Below are positions 18,217 through 26,844 of a stretch of 64,000 nt of DNA, in pieces. Location: contig NZ_FOBW01000001.1 in NCBI RefSeq assembly GCF_900109925.1, forward strand, positions 186,001 to 250,000, read 5' to 3'. The first letter of the stretch is position 1. Each line of letters starts with the position of its first letter. The DNA comes from Mesobacillus persicus (GTDB taxonomy: Bacteria > Bacillota > Bacilli > Bacillales > Cytobacillaceae). Position numbers and translations under genes: made by a program. The notes under the pieces were generated by a model. That model had not been told where the DNA came from. It saw only the letters and a program-made list of their open reading frames with translations, and did not search any database.

Positions 18217-18843
18217 ATGGATTTGGATTTGATTTGGAAGGCGGTCATCATTGTAATAGGTGGTACAATGCTTTTACGTATCGCTGGGAGAAAATCAATT
18301 TCTCAGATGACCCTAGCGCAAACTGTAATTATGATTGGGATTGGATCTTTATTAATTCAACCAATAGCGGGGAGAGGAATCTGGTCGACACTTGTGGTAG
18401 GGGGTGTCTTAGTTGTTACCCTTTTTGTAATGGAGTTTATTCAAGTGAAATCGGATGGGGTAGAGAAATTGATTACAGGTAAGTCAAAAATATTAATCGA
18501 AAACGGGGAATTGAATGAAAAAAACCTTAAGAAGCTAAGGTTTACTGTCGACCAATTAGAAATGAATTTAAGACAGAAAAATGTGACAAGAATAAGTGAT
18601 GTGGAATGGGCTACATTAGAACCGAATGGGCAGGTTGGTTTTACCTTGAAACAAGAAGCACAGCCTATAACGAATAAACAATTTCAGGCCTTGCAACAAG
18701 ATATTCAACAAATAAAAGATTTACTATTATTACCTACAATCCACCCTAAGCAACAATCGCAATCAAATGAAAGTCAAAATTTATTTACCGAAGTCGACCG
18801 TAAAGCACATAATGAAAATGTTCCGCCTAAGCATTTGCAATAA
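18217..18843 (+). CDS. DUF421 / YetF family membrane protein
   Basis: A 208-aa protein with three N-terminal transmembrane helices containing RIAGRKSISQMTLAQTVIMI, the YetF signature. A cytosolic DUF421 domain (SKILIENGELNEKNLKKLRF, ISDVEWATLEPNGQ) and a variable hydrophilic tail ending PPKHLQ follow. Bacillus YetF-type proteins are present in several copies per genome and their role is poorly defined. A close paralogue is at 62927-63538. Single-gene unit with terminator 18848-18878; the miniature repeat lies just upstream. Confidence 0.88.
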   Translation: MDLDLIWKAVIIVIGGTMLLRIAGRKSISQMTLAQTVIMIGIGSLLIQPIAGRGIWSTLVVGGVLVVTLFVMEFIQVKSDGVEKLITGKSKILIENGELNEKNLKKLRFTVDQLEMNLRQKNVTRISDVEWATLEPNGQVGFTLKQEAQPITNKQFQALQQDIQQIKDLLLLPTIHPKQQSQSNESQNLFTEVDRKAHNENVPPKHLQ

Positions 18844-18847
18844 ACAA

Positions 18848-18880
18848 GAAACCTGCCAACGGTAAGATGGCAGGTTTCTT
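18848..18880 (+). terminator. Rho-independent terminator
   Basis: 11-bp stem GAAACCTGCCA / TGGCAGGTTTC directly after yetF. Confidence 0.75.
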
Positions 18881-19142
18881 AATGGGTTTATTCTCTCAAA
18901 CACCTTTTTCAACAAGGCAATTTGCAAAAAGTTCGCTATTGTAGCGAAATGAGTTCATAAAGATCTAATCTTAGGTGAACTTTAGCTTGAAATCGTTAGT
19001 AAACCTGATAGCATGAGTATTATGTGGGTTTAGCCCCCTTTTTACTGTCCTAAAGGGAACCAATTCTTTAATCTTCGTCCTTGTGGACTGATGCACAACT
19101 TAATATAAAATTTCTTTTCTAAGTCAAGTTTAGGAGCATAAA
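18881..19142. other. Intergenic region without recognisable gene
   Basis: About 260 bp. It holds a small perfect hairpin TTCGCTA-TTG-TAGCGAA (about 18932-18948) and an AGGAG ribosome site for the next gene at its right end. I saw no supported ORF, riboswitch or RNA gene. Confidence 0.5.
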
Positions 19143-19697
19143 GTGGAACAATTTCTACCTAATAATAGTCTACTTGCCATCATTATTAGTTTGTTAATCA
19201 ATATATTTATTGCCATCGCGGGAATACTCCCAAGTGCATTTATTACAGCCGGTAATATACTGTACTTTGGATTTTTTAATGGCTTAATTGTCTCGATAAT
19301 AGGAGAAGCCTTGGGAGCAGTCGTAAGTTTCTATTTATATCGAAAGGGCTTCAAAGCAATAGAGCGCAAATGGGAGAATAAGCGAGACAATCGTTTATTG
19401 GAAAGGCTGAAGGAAACAAAAGGAGTAGGAGCAGTACTTCTAGTGATTGGATTAAGGGTTTTCCCATTCATTCCATCAGGACTTGTAACCCTTGCAGCTT
19501 CTATGAGTAAAATGAAACTAATCCATTTTGCTGTTGCAAGTACTGTAGGGAAAATCCCTGCGTTATGGATTGAAGCATATTCTGTTCATTCTGTCCTAAA
19601 CATGGAAACAAAATATCAAATATGGACGGCATTGATTGGAATTGCTGCTGTTATTAGTTATTTCACAGTAACAAAACGGAAGAGAAGAAAGGAATAA
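19143..19697 (+). CDS. TVP38/TMEM64 family membrane protein (VTT domain)
   Basis: A 184-aa protein with about five hydrophobic segments. The VTT/SNARE-associated core is visible: GEALGAVVSFYLYRKG in the middle, then GLRVFPFIPSGLVTLAASMSK and STVGKIPALWIE. Relatives are lipid-scramblase-like DedA-superfamily proteins. GTG start behind AGGAG. Single-gene unit. Confidence 0.85.
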   Translation: MEQFLPNNSLLAIIISLLINIFIAIAGILPSAFITAGNILYFGFFNGLIVSIIGEALGAVVSFYLYRKGFKAIERKWENKRDNRLLERLKETKGVGAVLLVIGLRVFPFIPSGLVTLAASMSKMKLIHFAVASTVGKIPALWIEAYSVHSVLNMETKYQIWTALIGIAAVISYFTVTKRKRRKE

Positions 19698-19737
19698 TTT
19701 TATGGGGCTTCCTGTTAAAAAATATAAAAGTAATAAA

Positions 19738-19773
19738 GAAAATCTAGCAGTTGCCTTTCTGCTAGATTTTTTC
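19738..19773. terminator. Terminator between convergent genes
   Basis: AAAATCTAGCAG / CTGCTAGATTTT stem with flanking A and T tracts. Confidence 0.85.
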
Positions 19774-19782
19774 GCCTTCTTT

Positions 19783-20304
19783 TCATCCGGTTTTAAACAT
19801 ATTTTTTATTGAATTCATGGTGTTTACTTGCTCTTGTATGGAGCTTTCGGGTGAAACCTCTTTCATGTTTTGTTCAAGGAAATGATGGTAACGACGCTGT
19901 AAAGAGGCTTGTTGCAAGGCCATGTTTATATGGATGTCGCGAACATTTTGTGCTTTCATTCGTAGTGCCGAATTAAAATTATCGTTTGCCATTGTTTTGG
20001 CTGTGTTTTTTAACTCTATAGCAACATTCTTTTCTTTTGGGTGTGCATTTTGATCTTGGCACTTGATGGATACTGGGTCTAACTCGTTAAGTGCAGCAAC
20101 AGTCACAAGTTCATTTTGGTTTGGGTCCATCAAAAGAAGCATGACCTTTACATGATTGCGCATGATAACAATTTGCTCATAAATAATTTGCTTTAATTCA
20201 TTGCTGTGAACACTACAAAAGGCAGATTCGAGCCGTGCTAAAACTCCTTTGTGAATCATTAAATGTTCTGCCATGAGGCTTAAATCAATTGATTTTAGAA
20301 TCAT
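19783..20304 (-). CDS. Helical protein, possibly coat-F/ferritin-like (unknown function)
   Basis: A 173-aa, mostly helical protein. The N-terminal half (SLMAEHLMIHKGVLARLESAF, then IMRNHVKVMLLLMDPNQ) and the C-terminal half (RDIHINMALQQASLQRRYHHF) have the heptad pattern and spaced His/Glu residues of ferritin-like coat-F proteins, but the match is only by pattern. The middle is polar and lacks known motifs. Weak ribosome site AAAGGATGG. Function unknown. Confidence 0.55.
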   Translation of the reverse strand: MILKSIDLSLMAEHLMIHKGVLARLESAFCSVHSNELKQIIYEQIVIMRNHVKVMLLLMDPNQNELVTVAALNELDPVSIKCQDQNAHPKEKNVAIELKNTAKTMANDNFNSALRMKAQNVRDIHINMALQQASLQRRYHHFLEQNMKEVSPESSIQEQVNTMNSIKNMFKTG

Positions 20305-20502
20305 AAGTAAACATCCATCCTTTCATGGCTTATGTTTATTTCAAAAGGTATTTAATCATTCTTAATACCCTGATGAAATGTGACAAATAAATGAAAGAGG
20401 TTTAAGGTCCTATTTGTTCATGCTCTCTCTCCATACTTTCTTCATGATTTCCTTTTAAGGTTAAGGACAAGAACAAAATTCCTCTAAAAGGAGAAGAACA
20501 AA

Positions 20503-20781
20503 ATGAAAAAGACCTTTGGAACAGTCATTTTAACAGCAGCTTTATTAGTAGGTGGGGGTGCGGGTCTTGTATCTGCAAGTGAAACTCATGAGACTCAGCC
20601 GGTACAAACTGAATTAAAATGCGGGGGTGAAATGGATCATTCAACAATGAACTTTGGGCAGATGAAAAAGCATATTCAGAAAATGCACCCTGAACTAACG
20701 AATAAAGAAGTGATTGAACACTATAAAACGATGCATGGTACAGGTGGATCTTCGAACAGCAATAACTTTCAAAAAATGTAA
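20503..20781 (+). CDS. Small secreted Met/His-rich protein upstream of the copper operon
   Basis: A 92-aa precursor. The Sec signal peptide (KKTFGTVILTAALLVGG ... VSA-SE) leaves about 65 residues with CGGEMDHSTMNFGQMKK, KMHPELTNKEVIEHY and MHGTGG. The Met, His and single Cys suggest copper binding, and csoR-copZ-copA follow directly. Its core (MKxxxxxMHPxxxxxExxxxYxxxHGxG) is shared with the minus-strand gene at 29555-29800, so both belong to one small family that I cannot name. AAAGGAG precedes the ATG. Confidence 0.7.
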   Translation: MKKTFGTVILTAALLVGGGAGLVSASETHETQPVQTELKCGGEMDHSTMNFGQMKKHIQKMHPELTNKEVIEHYKTMHGTGGSSNSNNFQKM

Positions 20782-20785
20782 TACC

Positions 20786-20815
20786 AAAGCTGCTGATAAA
20801 TCAGCAGCTTTGTTT
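20786..20815 (+). terminator. Rho-independent terminator
   Basis: 12-bp stem AAAGCTGCTGAT / ATCAGCAGCTTT followed by a T-rich tail. Confidence 0.8.
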
Positions 20816-20889
20816 GCGCAATCGGAAAAGAAAATACAAGAAACTGCTAATGTGAACAATTTATGAATAACAAATCAAAGCACTTTACA

Positions 20890-20909
20890 TACTATAGAGG
20901 GGTATAGTA
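20890..20909 (+). promoter_or_regulatory. CsoR-type operator in front of csoR
   Basis: Inverted repeat TACTATA-GAGGGG-TATAGTA, 28 bp upstream of the csoR start, with the G-tract centre typical of CsoR sites. It implies autoregulation by copper. Confidence 0.6.
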
Positions 20910-20936
20910 ACATGTAGCTATCGAGGAGGTGGTGTA

Positions 20937-21272
20937 ATGGAAATCATTGACCCTAAAATTGTTCCACAAACCTGTGAAGGCGGCTGTTCAGATCGTAAAA
21001 GTCATCATTCAGATAAGCTAAAGAGCAATATGGTTACAAGGCTTAATCGCATTGAAGGCCAAATTCGGGGAATAAAAGGGATGATTGAAAAGGATACTTA
21101 TTGTGATGATGTCATTACACAGATTTCCGCAACTCAAGCAGCACTCAACAGTGTAGCAAAGATTCTCTTGGAGGGCCATATGAAAAGCTGTGTGGTCGAA
21201 CGAATTCAGGAGGGTGACGATGAAGTTGTTGATGAACTGCTTGTAACCATTCAAAAATTAATGAAAAAATAA
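20937..21272 (+). CDS. csoR: Copper-sensing repressor CsoR
   Basis: A 111-aa all-helical DUF156 repressor. The Cu(I) ligands C56 (TYCDDV), H81 and C85 (EGHMKSCV) are all present, and the signature RLNRIEGQIRGIKGMIE is intact. Copper binding releases it from operators such as those at 20890-20909 and 21552-21568. A Cys/His-rich N-terminal extension (CEGGCSDRKSHH) precedes the core. The strong GAGGAGGTGG ribosome site defines the start. It is followed by copZ after 21 bp. Confidence 0.93.
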   Translation: MEIIDPKIVPQTCEGGCSDRKSHHSDKLKSNMVTRLNRIEGQIRGIKGMIEKDTYCDDVITQISATQAALNSVAKILLEGHMKSCVVERIQEGDDEVVDELLVTIQKLMKK

Positions 21273-21293
21273 AGGTTTGAGAGGGGTATTATA

Positions 21294-21500
21294 GTGGAAA
21301 AAGTAACATTAAACGTAACTGGTATGTCATGTGGACATTGTGTTAAGGCAGTGGAAGGTAGCGTTGGAGCTCTTGAGGGTGTAAATAGTGTAAAAGTAAA
21401 CCTTGATGCCTCAACAGTTGATGTTGAGTACAACAACGAAACCGTTACACTTGATAAAATTAAAGAAACGATTGATGATCAAGGATATGATGTTGCTTAA
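21294..21500 (+). CDS. copZ: Copper chaperone CopZ
   Basis: A 68-aa heavy-metal-associated domain with the metal site GMSCGHC (residues about 10-16) in a ferredoxin-like fold. It delivers Cu(I) to CopA, encoded 83 bp further on. GTG start with GAGGGG upstream. Lies between csoR and copA. Confidence 0.93.
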   Translation: MEKVTLNVTGMSCGHCVKAVEGSVGALEGVNSVKVNLDASTVDVEYNNETVTLDKIKETIDDQGYDVA

Positions 21501-21551
21501 TTGAAACAAAATGCGTGCTAATTTTTAGCACGTTCATTTTTACAAAAATAT

Positions 21552-21568
21552 ATACCCTATATAGGTAT
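21552..21568 (+). promoter_or_regulatory. CsoR-type operator in front of copA
   Basis: ATACCCTATATAGGTAT, an inverted repeat (ATACC/GGTAT) like the CsoR site of the B. subtilis copZA promoter. It lies 15 bp before the copA start, so copA can be derepressed separately from csoR-copZ. Confidence 0.65.
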
Positions 21569-21582
21569 GGGGAGATGAGTTT

Positions 21583-24003
21583 ATGAGTCAAAGTGTTAAA
21601 GAAACCACCTTGCAAATTTCAGGAATGACTTGTGCAGCTTGTGCGGTAAGAATAGAAAAAGGTTTAAAGAAACTCGATGGGGTTGAAGAGGCGAATGTCA
21701 ACTTAGCTCTAGAAAGATCTTCCATAAAATTTGACCCTGCGGTGACCAATGTTTCGGCTCTTGAGAACAAGGTAAGGGACCTGGGATACGAAGTGGTTAC
21801 CGAAAAATCAGAGTTTGATATTTCGGGCATGACTTGTGCTGCCTGTTCGACTAGAGTTGAGAAAGGACTAAATAAGCTTGAGGGAATTTCAAGCGCGAAC
21901 GTCAATCTAGCGTTAGAAAGGGCAACTGTGGAATATAATCCTTCGATTATCTCAAAAACCGACATTATTAAAAAAGTAGAGGCATTAGGCTATGGGGCTC
22001 ATTTAAAGCAAGATGAAAGTAAACAAGAAGCCGCTGACCATCGACAGCAGGAAGTCGAAAGACAGACTGGTAAGTTCATCTTTTCTGCCATCCTTTCCTT
22101 GCCGTTGCTCTGGGCTATGGTTGGGCACTTCTCGTTTACTGCTTTTATTTATGTACCTGACATGTTCATGAATCCATGGGTTCAGTTCGCCTTGGCGACA
22201 CCTGTTCAATTCGTTATTGGTAAGCAGTTCTATGTTGGTGCCTATAAAGCTTTGAAAAACAAAAGTGCAAATATGGATGTTTTAGTTGCTCTTGGGACAT
22301 CGGCTGCGTATTTTTATAGTCTCTATTTATCGTTTGCATCCATCGGGGGCAATGCTCATACAGTTGAGCTTTATTATGAAACAAGTGCTGTATTAATTAC
22401 ATTAATTATTCTTGGTAAGTTGTTCGAAGCAAGAGCAAAAGGTCGTTCGTCTGAGGCGATTAAAAAATTAATGGGCCTTCAAGCAAAAACAGCAGTCATT
22501 GAAAGGGATGGGCTCGAACAAGAGGTTTCTTTAGATGAGGTTATTGTTGGCGATATTATTCATGTAAAGCCTGGTGAAAAAATTCCGGTGGACGGTATCA
22601 TCGTCGAAGGGCAATCCGCTATTGATGAATCCATGTTGACAGGAGAAAGTGTCCCTGTTGATAAAAAATTTGATGATGAGGTCATTGGATCAACAATAAA
22701 CAAAAATGGATTCATAAAAATTAAAGCAACGAAGGTCGGCAAAGATACAGCTCTTGCTCAAATCATTAAAGTTGTGGAAGAGGCACAAGGATCGAAGGCT
22801 CCCATTCAACGGTTAGCGGACCAAATATCAGGTATTTTCGTCCCGATTGTAGTTGGTATCGCTTTAATCACATTTTTAATCTGGTATTTTATGGTTGTTC
22901 CAGGAGATTTCGCCGAGGCATTGGAAAAAATGATTGCTGTCCTTGTTATTGCTTGTCCGTGTGCGCTCGGACTTGCAACGCCAACATCGATTATGGCAGG
23001 TTCTGGGCGCGCCGCAGAGTTTGGAATTTTGTTTAAAGGCGGCGAGCATCTAGAGATGACTCACCGTATTAACTCCGTTATCTTAGACAAAACCGGAACA
23101 GTGACAAATGGAAAACCTGTTTTGACGGATGTATTTCCAACTGATTCATTCGTAGAAGCTGAGTTTCTTTCTCTTGTTGGCTCTGCAGAAAAACAATCAG
23201 AACACCCTTTAGCTGAAGCAATTGTTGCTGGGATTAAAGAACAGGGAATAGAATTAAAAGATGTTCAGTCATTTGAAGCGATTCCAGGATTCGGTATTAA
23301 AGCTACGGTAGAAGGTAAGGATCTGTTAGTTGGAACACGAAAATTAATGAACAAATATGAAATTAGCATTTCTGATTCCCTTGAAAAAATGGATACACTA
23401 GAACGCGAGGGAAAAACAGCGATGCTTGTTGCAGTGGATGGGAAATTTGCTGGAATGGTTGCGGTAGCTGATACAATCAAAGAAACTTCAAAAGCAGCTG
23501 TTAAACGTTTAAAAGATATGGGACTTGATGTCATCATGATTACCGGTGACAATCAACAAACGGCTAAATCAATTGCAGCGCAAGTCGGTATTGATCATGT
23601 CATTGCTGAAGTTCTTCCTGAAGGGAAAGCGGATGAAGTGAAGAAACTACAAGCCGAAGGCAAGAAAGTCGCGATGGTTGGCGACGGAATCAATGATGCC
23701 CCAGCACTTGCTGTTGCTGATATCGGCATGGCGATTGGAACAGGAACCGATGTTGCGATGGAGGCTGCCGATATCACTCTCATTCGTGGGGACTTAAACA
23801 GTATCGCTGACGCAATCTTTATGAGCAAAAAAACGATAAAAAATATTAAACAAAATCTCTTCTGGGCGTTAGCTTATAACTCACTTGGTATACCAATTGC
23901 AGCAGTAGGTTTCCTTGCTCCTTGGCTCGCGGGTGCAGCGATGGCATTTAGTTCTGTATCCGTTGTGTTGAATGCACTACGACTACAGAAAGTTAAATTG
24001 TAA
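21583..24003 (+). CDS. copA: Copper-exporting P1B-type ATPase CopA
   Basis: An 806-aa P-type ATPase. Two N-terminal heavy-metal domains each carry GMTCAAC (C17/C20 and C85/C88). Eight transmembrane helices follow, with the Cu site CPCALG in helix 6, the TGES actuator loop, the phosphorylation site DKTGT, the HP motif (EHPLAEA) and GDGINDAP. Exports Cu(I) from the cytosol. Length and order match B. subtilis CopA. Confidence 0.96.
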   Translation: MSQSVKETTLQISGMTCAACAVRIEKGLKKLDGVEEANVNLALERSSIKFDPAVTNVSALENKVRDLGYEVVTEKSEFDISGMTCAACSTRVEKGLNKLEGISSANVNLALERATVEYNPSIISKTDIIKKVEALGYGAHLKQDESKQEAADHRQQEVERQTGKFIFSAILSLPLLWAMVGHFSFTAFIYVPDMFMNPWVQFALATPVQFVIGKQFYVGAYKALKNKSANMDVLVALGTSAAYFYSLYLSFASIGGNAHTVELYYETSAVLITLIILGKLFEARAKGRSSEAIKKLMGLQAKTAVIERDGLEQEVSLDEVIVGDIIHVKPGEKIPVDGIIVEGQSAIDESMLTGESVPVDKKFDDEVIGSTINKNGFIKIKATKVGKDTALAQIIKVVEEAQGSKAPIQRLADQISGIFVPIVVGIALITFLIWYFMVVPGDFAEALEKMIAVLVIACPCALGLATPTSIMAGSGRAAEFGILFKGGEHLEMTHRINSVILDKTGTVTNGKPVLTDVFPTDSFVEAEFLSLVGSAEKQSEHPLAEAIVAGIKEQGIELKDVQSFEAIPGFGIKATVEGKDLLVGTRKLMNKYEISISDSLEKMDTLEREGKTAMLVAVDGKFAGMVAVADTIKETSKAAVKRLKDMGLDVIMITGDNQQTAKSIAAQVGIDHVIAEVLPEGKADEVKKLQAEGKKVAMVGDGINDAPALAVADIGMAIGTGTDVAMEAADITLIRGDLNSIADAIFMSKKTIKNIKQNLFWALAYNSLGIPIAAVGFLAPWLAGAAMAFSSVSVVLNALRLQKVKL

Positions 24004-24012
24004 AGGAGTCTT

Positions 24013-24138
24013 ATGATGATAAAAAAGTGGACGATTGCTGGTATTGTTTATTTGCTCCTTGTCATCGGTGGATATGGTATCTATACTACCACCTTTCAGC
24101 CAGATACAACGCCTTATATGGAAGAAAAAAACCATTAA
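24013..24138 (+). CDS. Small single-pass membrane protein downstream of copA
   Basis: A 41-aa product: MMIKKWT, one transmembrane helix (IAGIVYLLLVIGGYGIY), then a short polar tail ending YMEEKNH. AAAGGAG lies 5 bases before the ATG, the gene starts 9 bp after copA and a strong terminator follows, so it is very probably the last gene of the copper operon. Function unknown; size and position suggest an accessory subunit of the exporter (inference). Confidence 0.65.
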   Translation: MMIKKWTIAGIVYLLLVIGGYGIYTTTFQPDTTPYMEEKNH

Positions 24139-24142
24139 AATT

Positions 24143-24176
24143 ATGGATCCGAGTCTTATCGGGTCCATTTTTTTTA
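24143..24176 (+). terminator. Rho-independent terminator of the copper operon
   Basis: ATGGATCCGA / TCGGGTCCAT stem followed by eight T. Confidence 0.9.
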
Positions 24177-24350
24177 TACTGTGTAAAACGTGGCTGTTGA
24201 CTTCGCTTCATTCAACTGGATAAAATCAACTACTTCCTATAACTATAAATGCAAATCTAGATATTTTCATAATTTCTCCATACAATCTCAATAATTTTCG
24301 TCTATGATAAACCTATAGTCTTTTACAACTAACTCCTTAGGAGCATTACA

Positions 24351-25718
24351 ATGAAGCGAAAGTTAAAAATAAATAGCATTTCAGTAAAACTAGGTATTTT
24401 GTTCAGTGGAATTTTTATTGCGTTATTTTTCATTTTAGGCTCGATTTTATATGGTGCGTTCACCCATTTGTTTATTGATTATATTAAGCAGGATCTAGTG
24501 GTTAGAGCCAATAATCATGCGAATGTCTTAGGCCAACATTTTCACCATGAAACGATTTCACATGTCGTGAAAATGGAAACGGATGTAACGACAAACGTAT
24601 TGATTGCAGATTCTGAGCAAAAGGTTCTCGATTCTTCCATAGAGCCAGACAAGGATATGAATGATCATATGCTGCCAGTCGGTCAAAAACATTCTGGAGG
24701 GCTGCTTGAAGAGGATTGGCGTGAGCACGATTATCTTATTTCAGTTTCGCCAATTGGCAATCATGAAGGATATGTTTATATGTATTATCCAACTAGTATT
24801 CTTAGGGAGATTGTGTTTGTCATGAATATTGTTCTGATCGTGACTGGACTGGGTGTTGTCCTTTTGGCATTAGGGTTGATTGGATTTATGTCAAGGATGC
24901 TAACGCAACCACTCATTACTATGAAGGAAGCAACCAATAAAATGGCATTAGGCAAATATAAACAACGGATTCCAGTCAGTGGGGATGATGAAGTTGCTCA
25001 ATTGGGAGAATCGATTCAATCGTTAGGAGAACAGCTTCAAGATTTTGAGGATAGTCGAAATGAATTTCTCGCTACAGTTTCTCATGAACTTCGGACACCA
25101 TTGACTTATATAAAAGGTTACAGTGATATTTTAAATAAAGGAATAGTGAAGAAACAAGAAGAACAAGTGGAATATTTAAAAATCATCAATAAAGAAGCGA
25201 ACCGGATTACTTTTCTAGTCAATGATTTATTTGACATGAGTAAGTTCGAAGTTGGTAAATTTGAGTTAAATAAAGAGCTTGCGAGTATCAATCCGATTAT
25301 TAAAAAAGTTGTATCGAACCTGAAACCTGAGGCTGATGAAAAAGGATTAATCCTAACGGCATCTCTATCTGAAGTTACATACATCTCTATTGATAGTCAA
25401 AGGATGGAACAAGCGATTTATAATTTGGTAGAGAATGCCATCAAGTATACAAATGAGGGCAAGGTTACTGTTAAAACTTATCAAAAAAATGAATTAATAG
25501 TGATTGAAGTGGAGGATACAGGAATTGGTATTCCTACAAACCATCTCTCAAGTATTTGGGAACGTTTTTATCGTGTCGACAAATCCCGAACGAGGAAAAC
25601 GGGTGGTAGTGGACTGGGGCTGTATGTCGTTAAGAATATTATCCAATCTCATAATGGCGATATTAGAGTGGAAAGTACAGAAGATAAGGGATCTACTTTT
25701 ACGATTCACCTAAATTAA
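24351..25718 (+). CDS. Two-component sensor histidine kinase
   Basis: A 455-aa protein: TM1 (about 12-38), an extracytoplasmic sensor of about 115 residues with a His cluster (HFHHETISH, residues 63-71), TM2 (about 154-180), HAMP, dimerisation domain with phospho-acceptor H245 in SHELRTPLTY, and an ATPase with NAIKY, DTGIGIP and GGSGLGL. The kinase gene precedes its regulator gene. The His-rich sensor and the location beside copA suggest a metal or envelope-redox signal (inference). Confidence 0.9.
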   Translation: MKRKLKINSISVKLGILFSGIFIALFFILGSILYGAFTHLFIDYIKQDLVVRANNHANVLGQHFHHETISHVVKMETDVTTNVLIADSEQKVLDSSIEPDKDMNDHMLPVGQKHSGGLLEEDWREHDYLISVSPIGNHEGYVYMYYPTSILREIVFVMNIVLIVTGLGVVLLALGLIGFMSRMLTQPLITMKEATNKMALGKYKQRIPVSGDDEVAQLGESIQSLGEQLQDFEDSRNEFLATVSHELRTPLTYIKGYSDILNKGIVKKQEEQVEYLKIINKEANRITFLVNDLFDMSKFEVGKFELNKELASINPIIKKVVSNLKPEADEKGLILTASLSEVTYISIDSQRMEQAIYNLVENAIKYTNEGKVTVKTYQKNELIVIEVEDTGIGIPTNHLSSIWERFYRVDKSRTRKTGGSGLGLYVVKNIIQSHNGDIRVESTEDKGSTFTIHLN

Positions 25719-25766
25719 TGGTTATGTTAAAGCTAAGCCAAATTCATAAGTAAATGGAGACTAGCG

Positions 25767-26441
25767 ATGAAAAAAATCTTGGTTGTGGATGATGAATTTC
25801 AAATGAGGCAGCTGCTAAGGTTATATTTACAGCAGGAAAATTATTTGGTTGAAGAAGCGGAAAACGGTAAGGAAGCATTTGATCTTATTGTAAGAAGCGA
25901 TTTCGATTTAATGATTCTCGATGTGATGATGCCGATAATGGATGGGTGGCAAACAATCGAACAGGTCCGACAAATATCGGATATTCCAATTATGATGCTA
26001 ACAGCAAAAGGGGCTGTTGAGGACAAAGTAACCGGGCTAACACGTGGTGCAGATGATTATTTAGTAAAACCGTTTGAAGAAGCGGAGTTGATGGCAAGAG
26101 TTCAAGCCTTATTGCGAAGATCTAAGTCAAACCATATGGAAGCTGAAGTATTAATTTATAAAGGGGTAAGGTTAAATCTATCAGCAAGGGATGTATCCTT
26201 TGCTAATAAAAAGCTGAATCTGACTCAAACCGAGTTTGATCTTCTCGAAGCTATGATTAAACACAAGGGGAAAGCTTTATCGAGAGAACAGCTAGTTGAC
26301 CTTGTCTGGGGAATTGAGTTTATGGGGGAAGATCGGACGGTTGATTCTCATATTAGAAATTTACGAGATAAATTGAAAGTAGCTGGAGTAGATAAATCCT
26401 TTGTTCAAACGGTCTGGGGTATCGGATATAAAATAGAATAA
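25767..26441 (+). CDS. OmpR/PhoB family response regulator
   Basis: 224 aa. Receiver domain with acidic pair DD(8,9), phospho-acceptor D52 (MILDVMMP) and the switch Thr/Lys (LTAKG, KPF). A C-terminal winged helix contains LTQTEFDLLEAM and RTVDSHIRNLRDKL. Partner of the upstream kinase and followed 11 bp later by a small membrane-protein gene in the same operon. Confidence 0.92.
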   Translation: MKKILVVDDEFQMRQLLRLYLQQENYLVEEAENGKEAFDLIVRSDFDLMILDVMMPIMDGWQTIEQVRQISDIPIMMLTAKGAVEDKVTGLTRGADDYLVKPFEEAELMARVQALLRRSKSNHMEAEVLIYKGVRLNLSARDVSFANKKLNLTQTEFDLLEAMIKHKGKALSREQLVDLVWGIEFMGEDRTVDSHIRNLRDKLKVAGVDKSFVQTVWGIGYKIE

Positions 26442-26452
26442 GGTGAAAATAT

Positions 26453-26689
26453 ATGAAGAAGTATCTCCCACTAATGGTCTTGATTTTCTCTTCTGCACTT
26501 GGGTTGTCATTTCTACTAGTTGTGCTTCGGGTGATTTGGTTTCCCCCTGCATCAATGGGTATGATGATGGGAAAGCATAGGATGTTTCATCATCTATCCT
26601 ATTTGTTTAGTCAAACTTTTTTGTTCACTTTCCTTATCGGGATAATTGTGGCTATTATCTGGTTATTATTTAAAAAAACAAATAATTAA
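26453..26689 (+). CDS. Small two-helix membrane protein with a Met/His-rich loop
   Basis: A 78-aa protein with two transmembrane helices separated by a loop reading SMGMMMGKHRMFHH. Five Met and three His in 14 residues look like a Cu(I)-binding loop on the outside. Co-transcribed with the kinase/regulator pair (11 bp gap), so it may be an accessory signal input or the target of the system (inference). Family not recognised. Confidence 0.7.
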   Translation: MKKYLPLMVLIFSSALGLSFLLVVLRVIWFPPASMGMMMGKHRMFHHLSYLFSQTFLFTFLIGIIVAIIWLLFKKTNN

Positions 26690-26691
26690 GT

Positions 26692-26727
26692 AAAAAAACT
26701 TACTGGATAATCTAGTAAGTTTTTTTA
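26692..26727 (+). terminator. Rho-independent terminator
   Basis: AAAAAACTTACT / AGTAAGTTTTTT stem with T tract after the two-component operon. Confidence 0.85.
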
Positions 26728-26844
26728 CATAAGGCAATTAAAAATATGAAAACTTATGTTTGAAAAGATGTAGAGTCTGCATTCTTTTTGCATCTTTATA
26801 TTGTATCTTTTAATAGAATCAATTAGTGAAAAGGAGAATCAATA

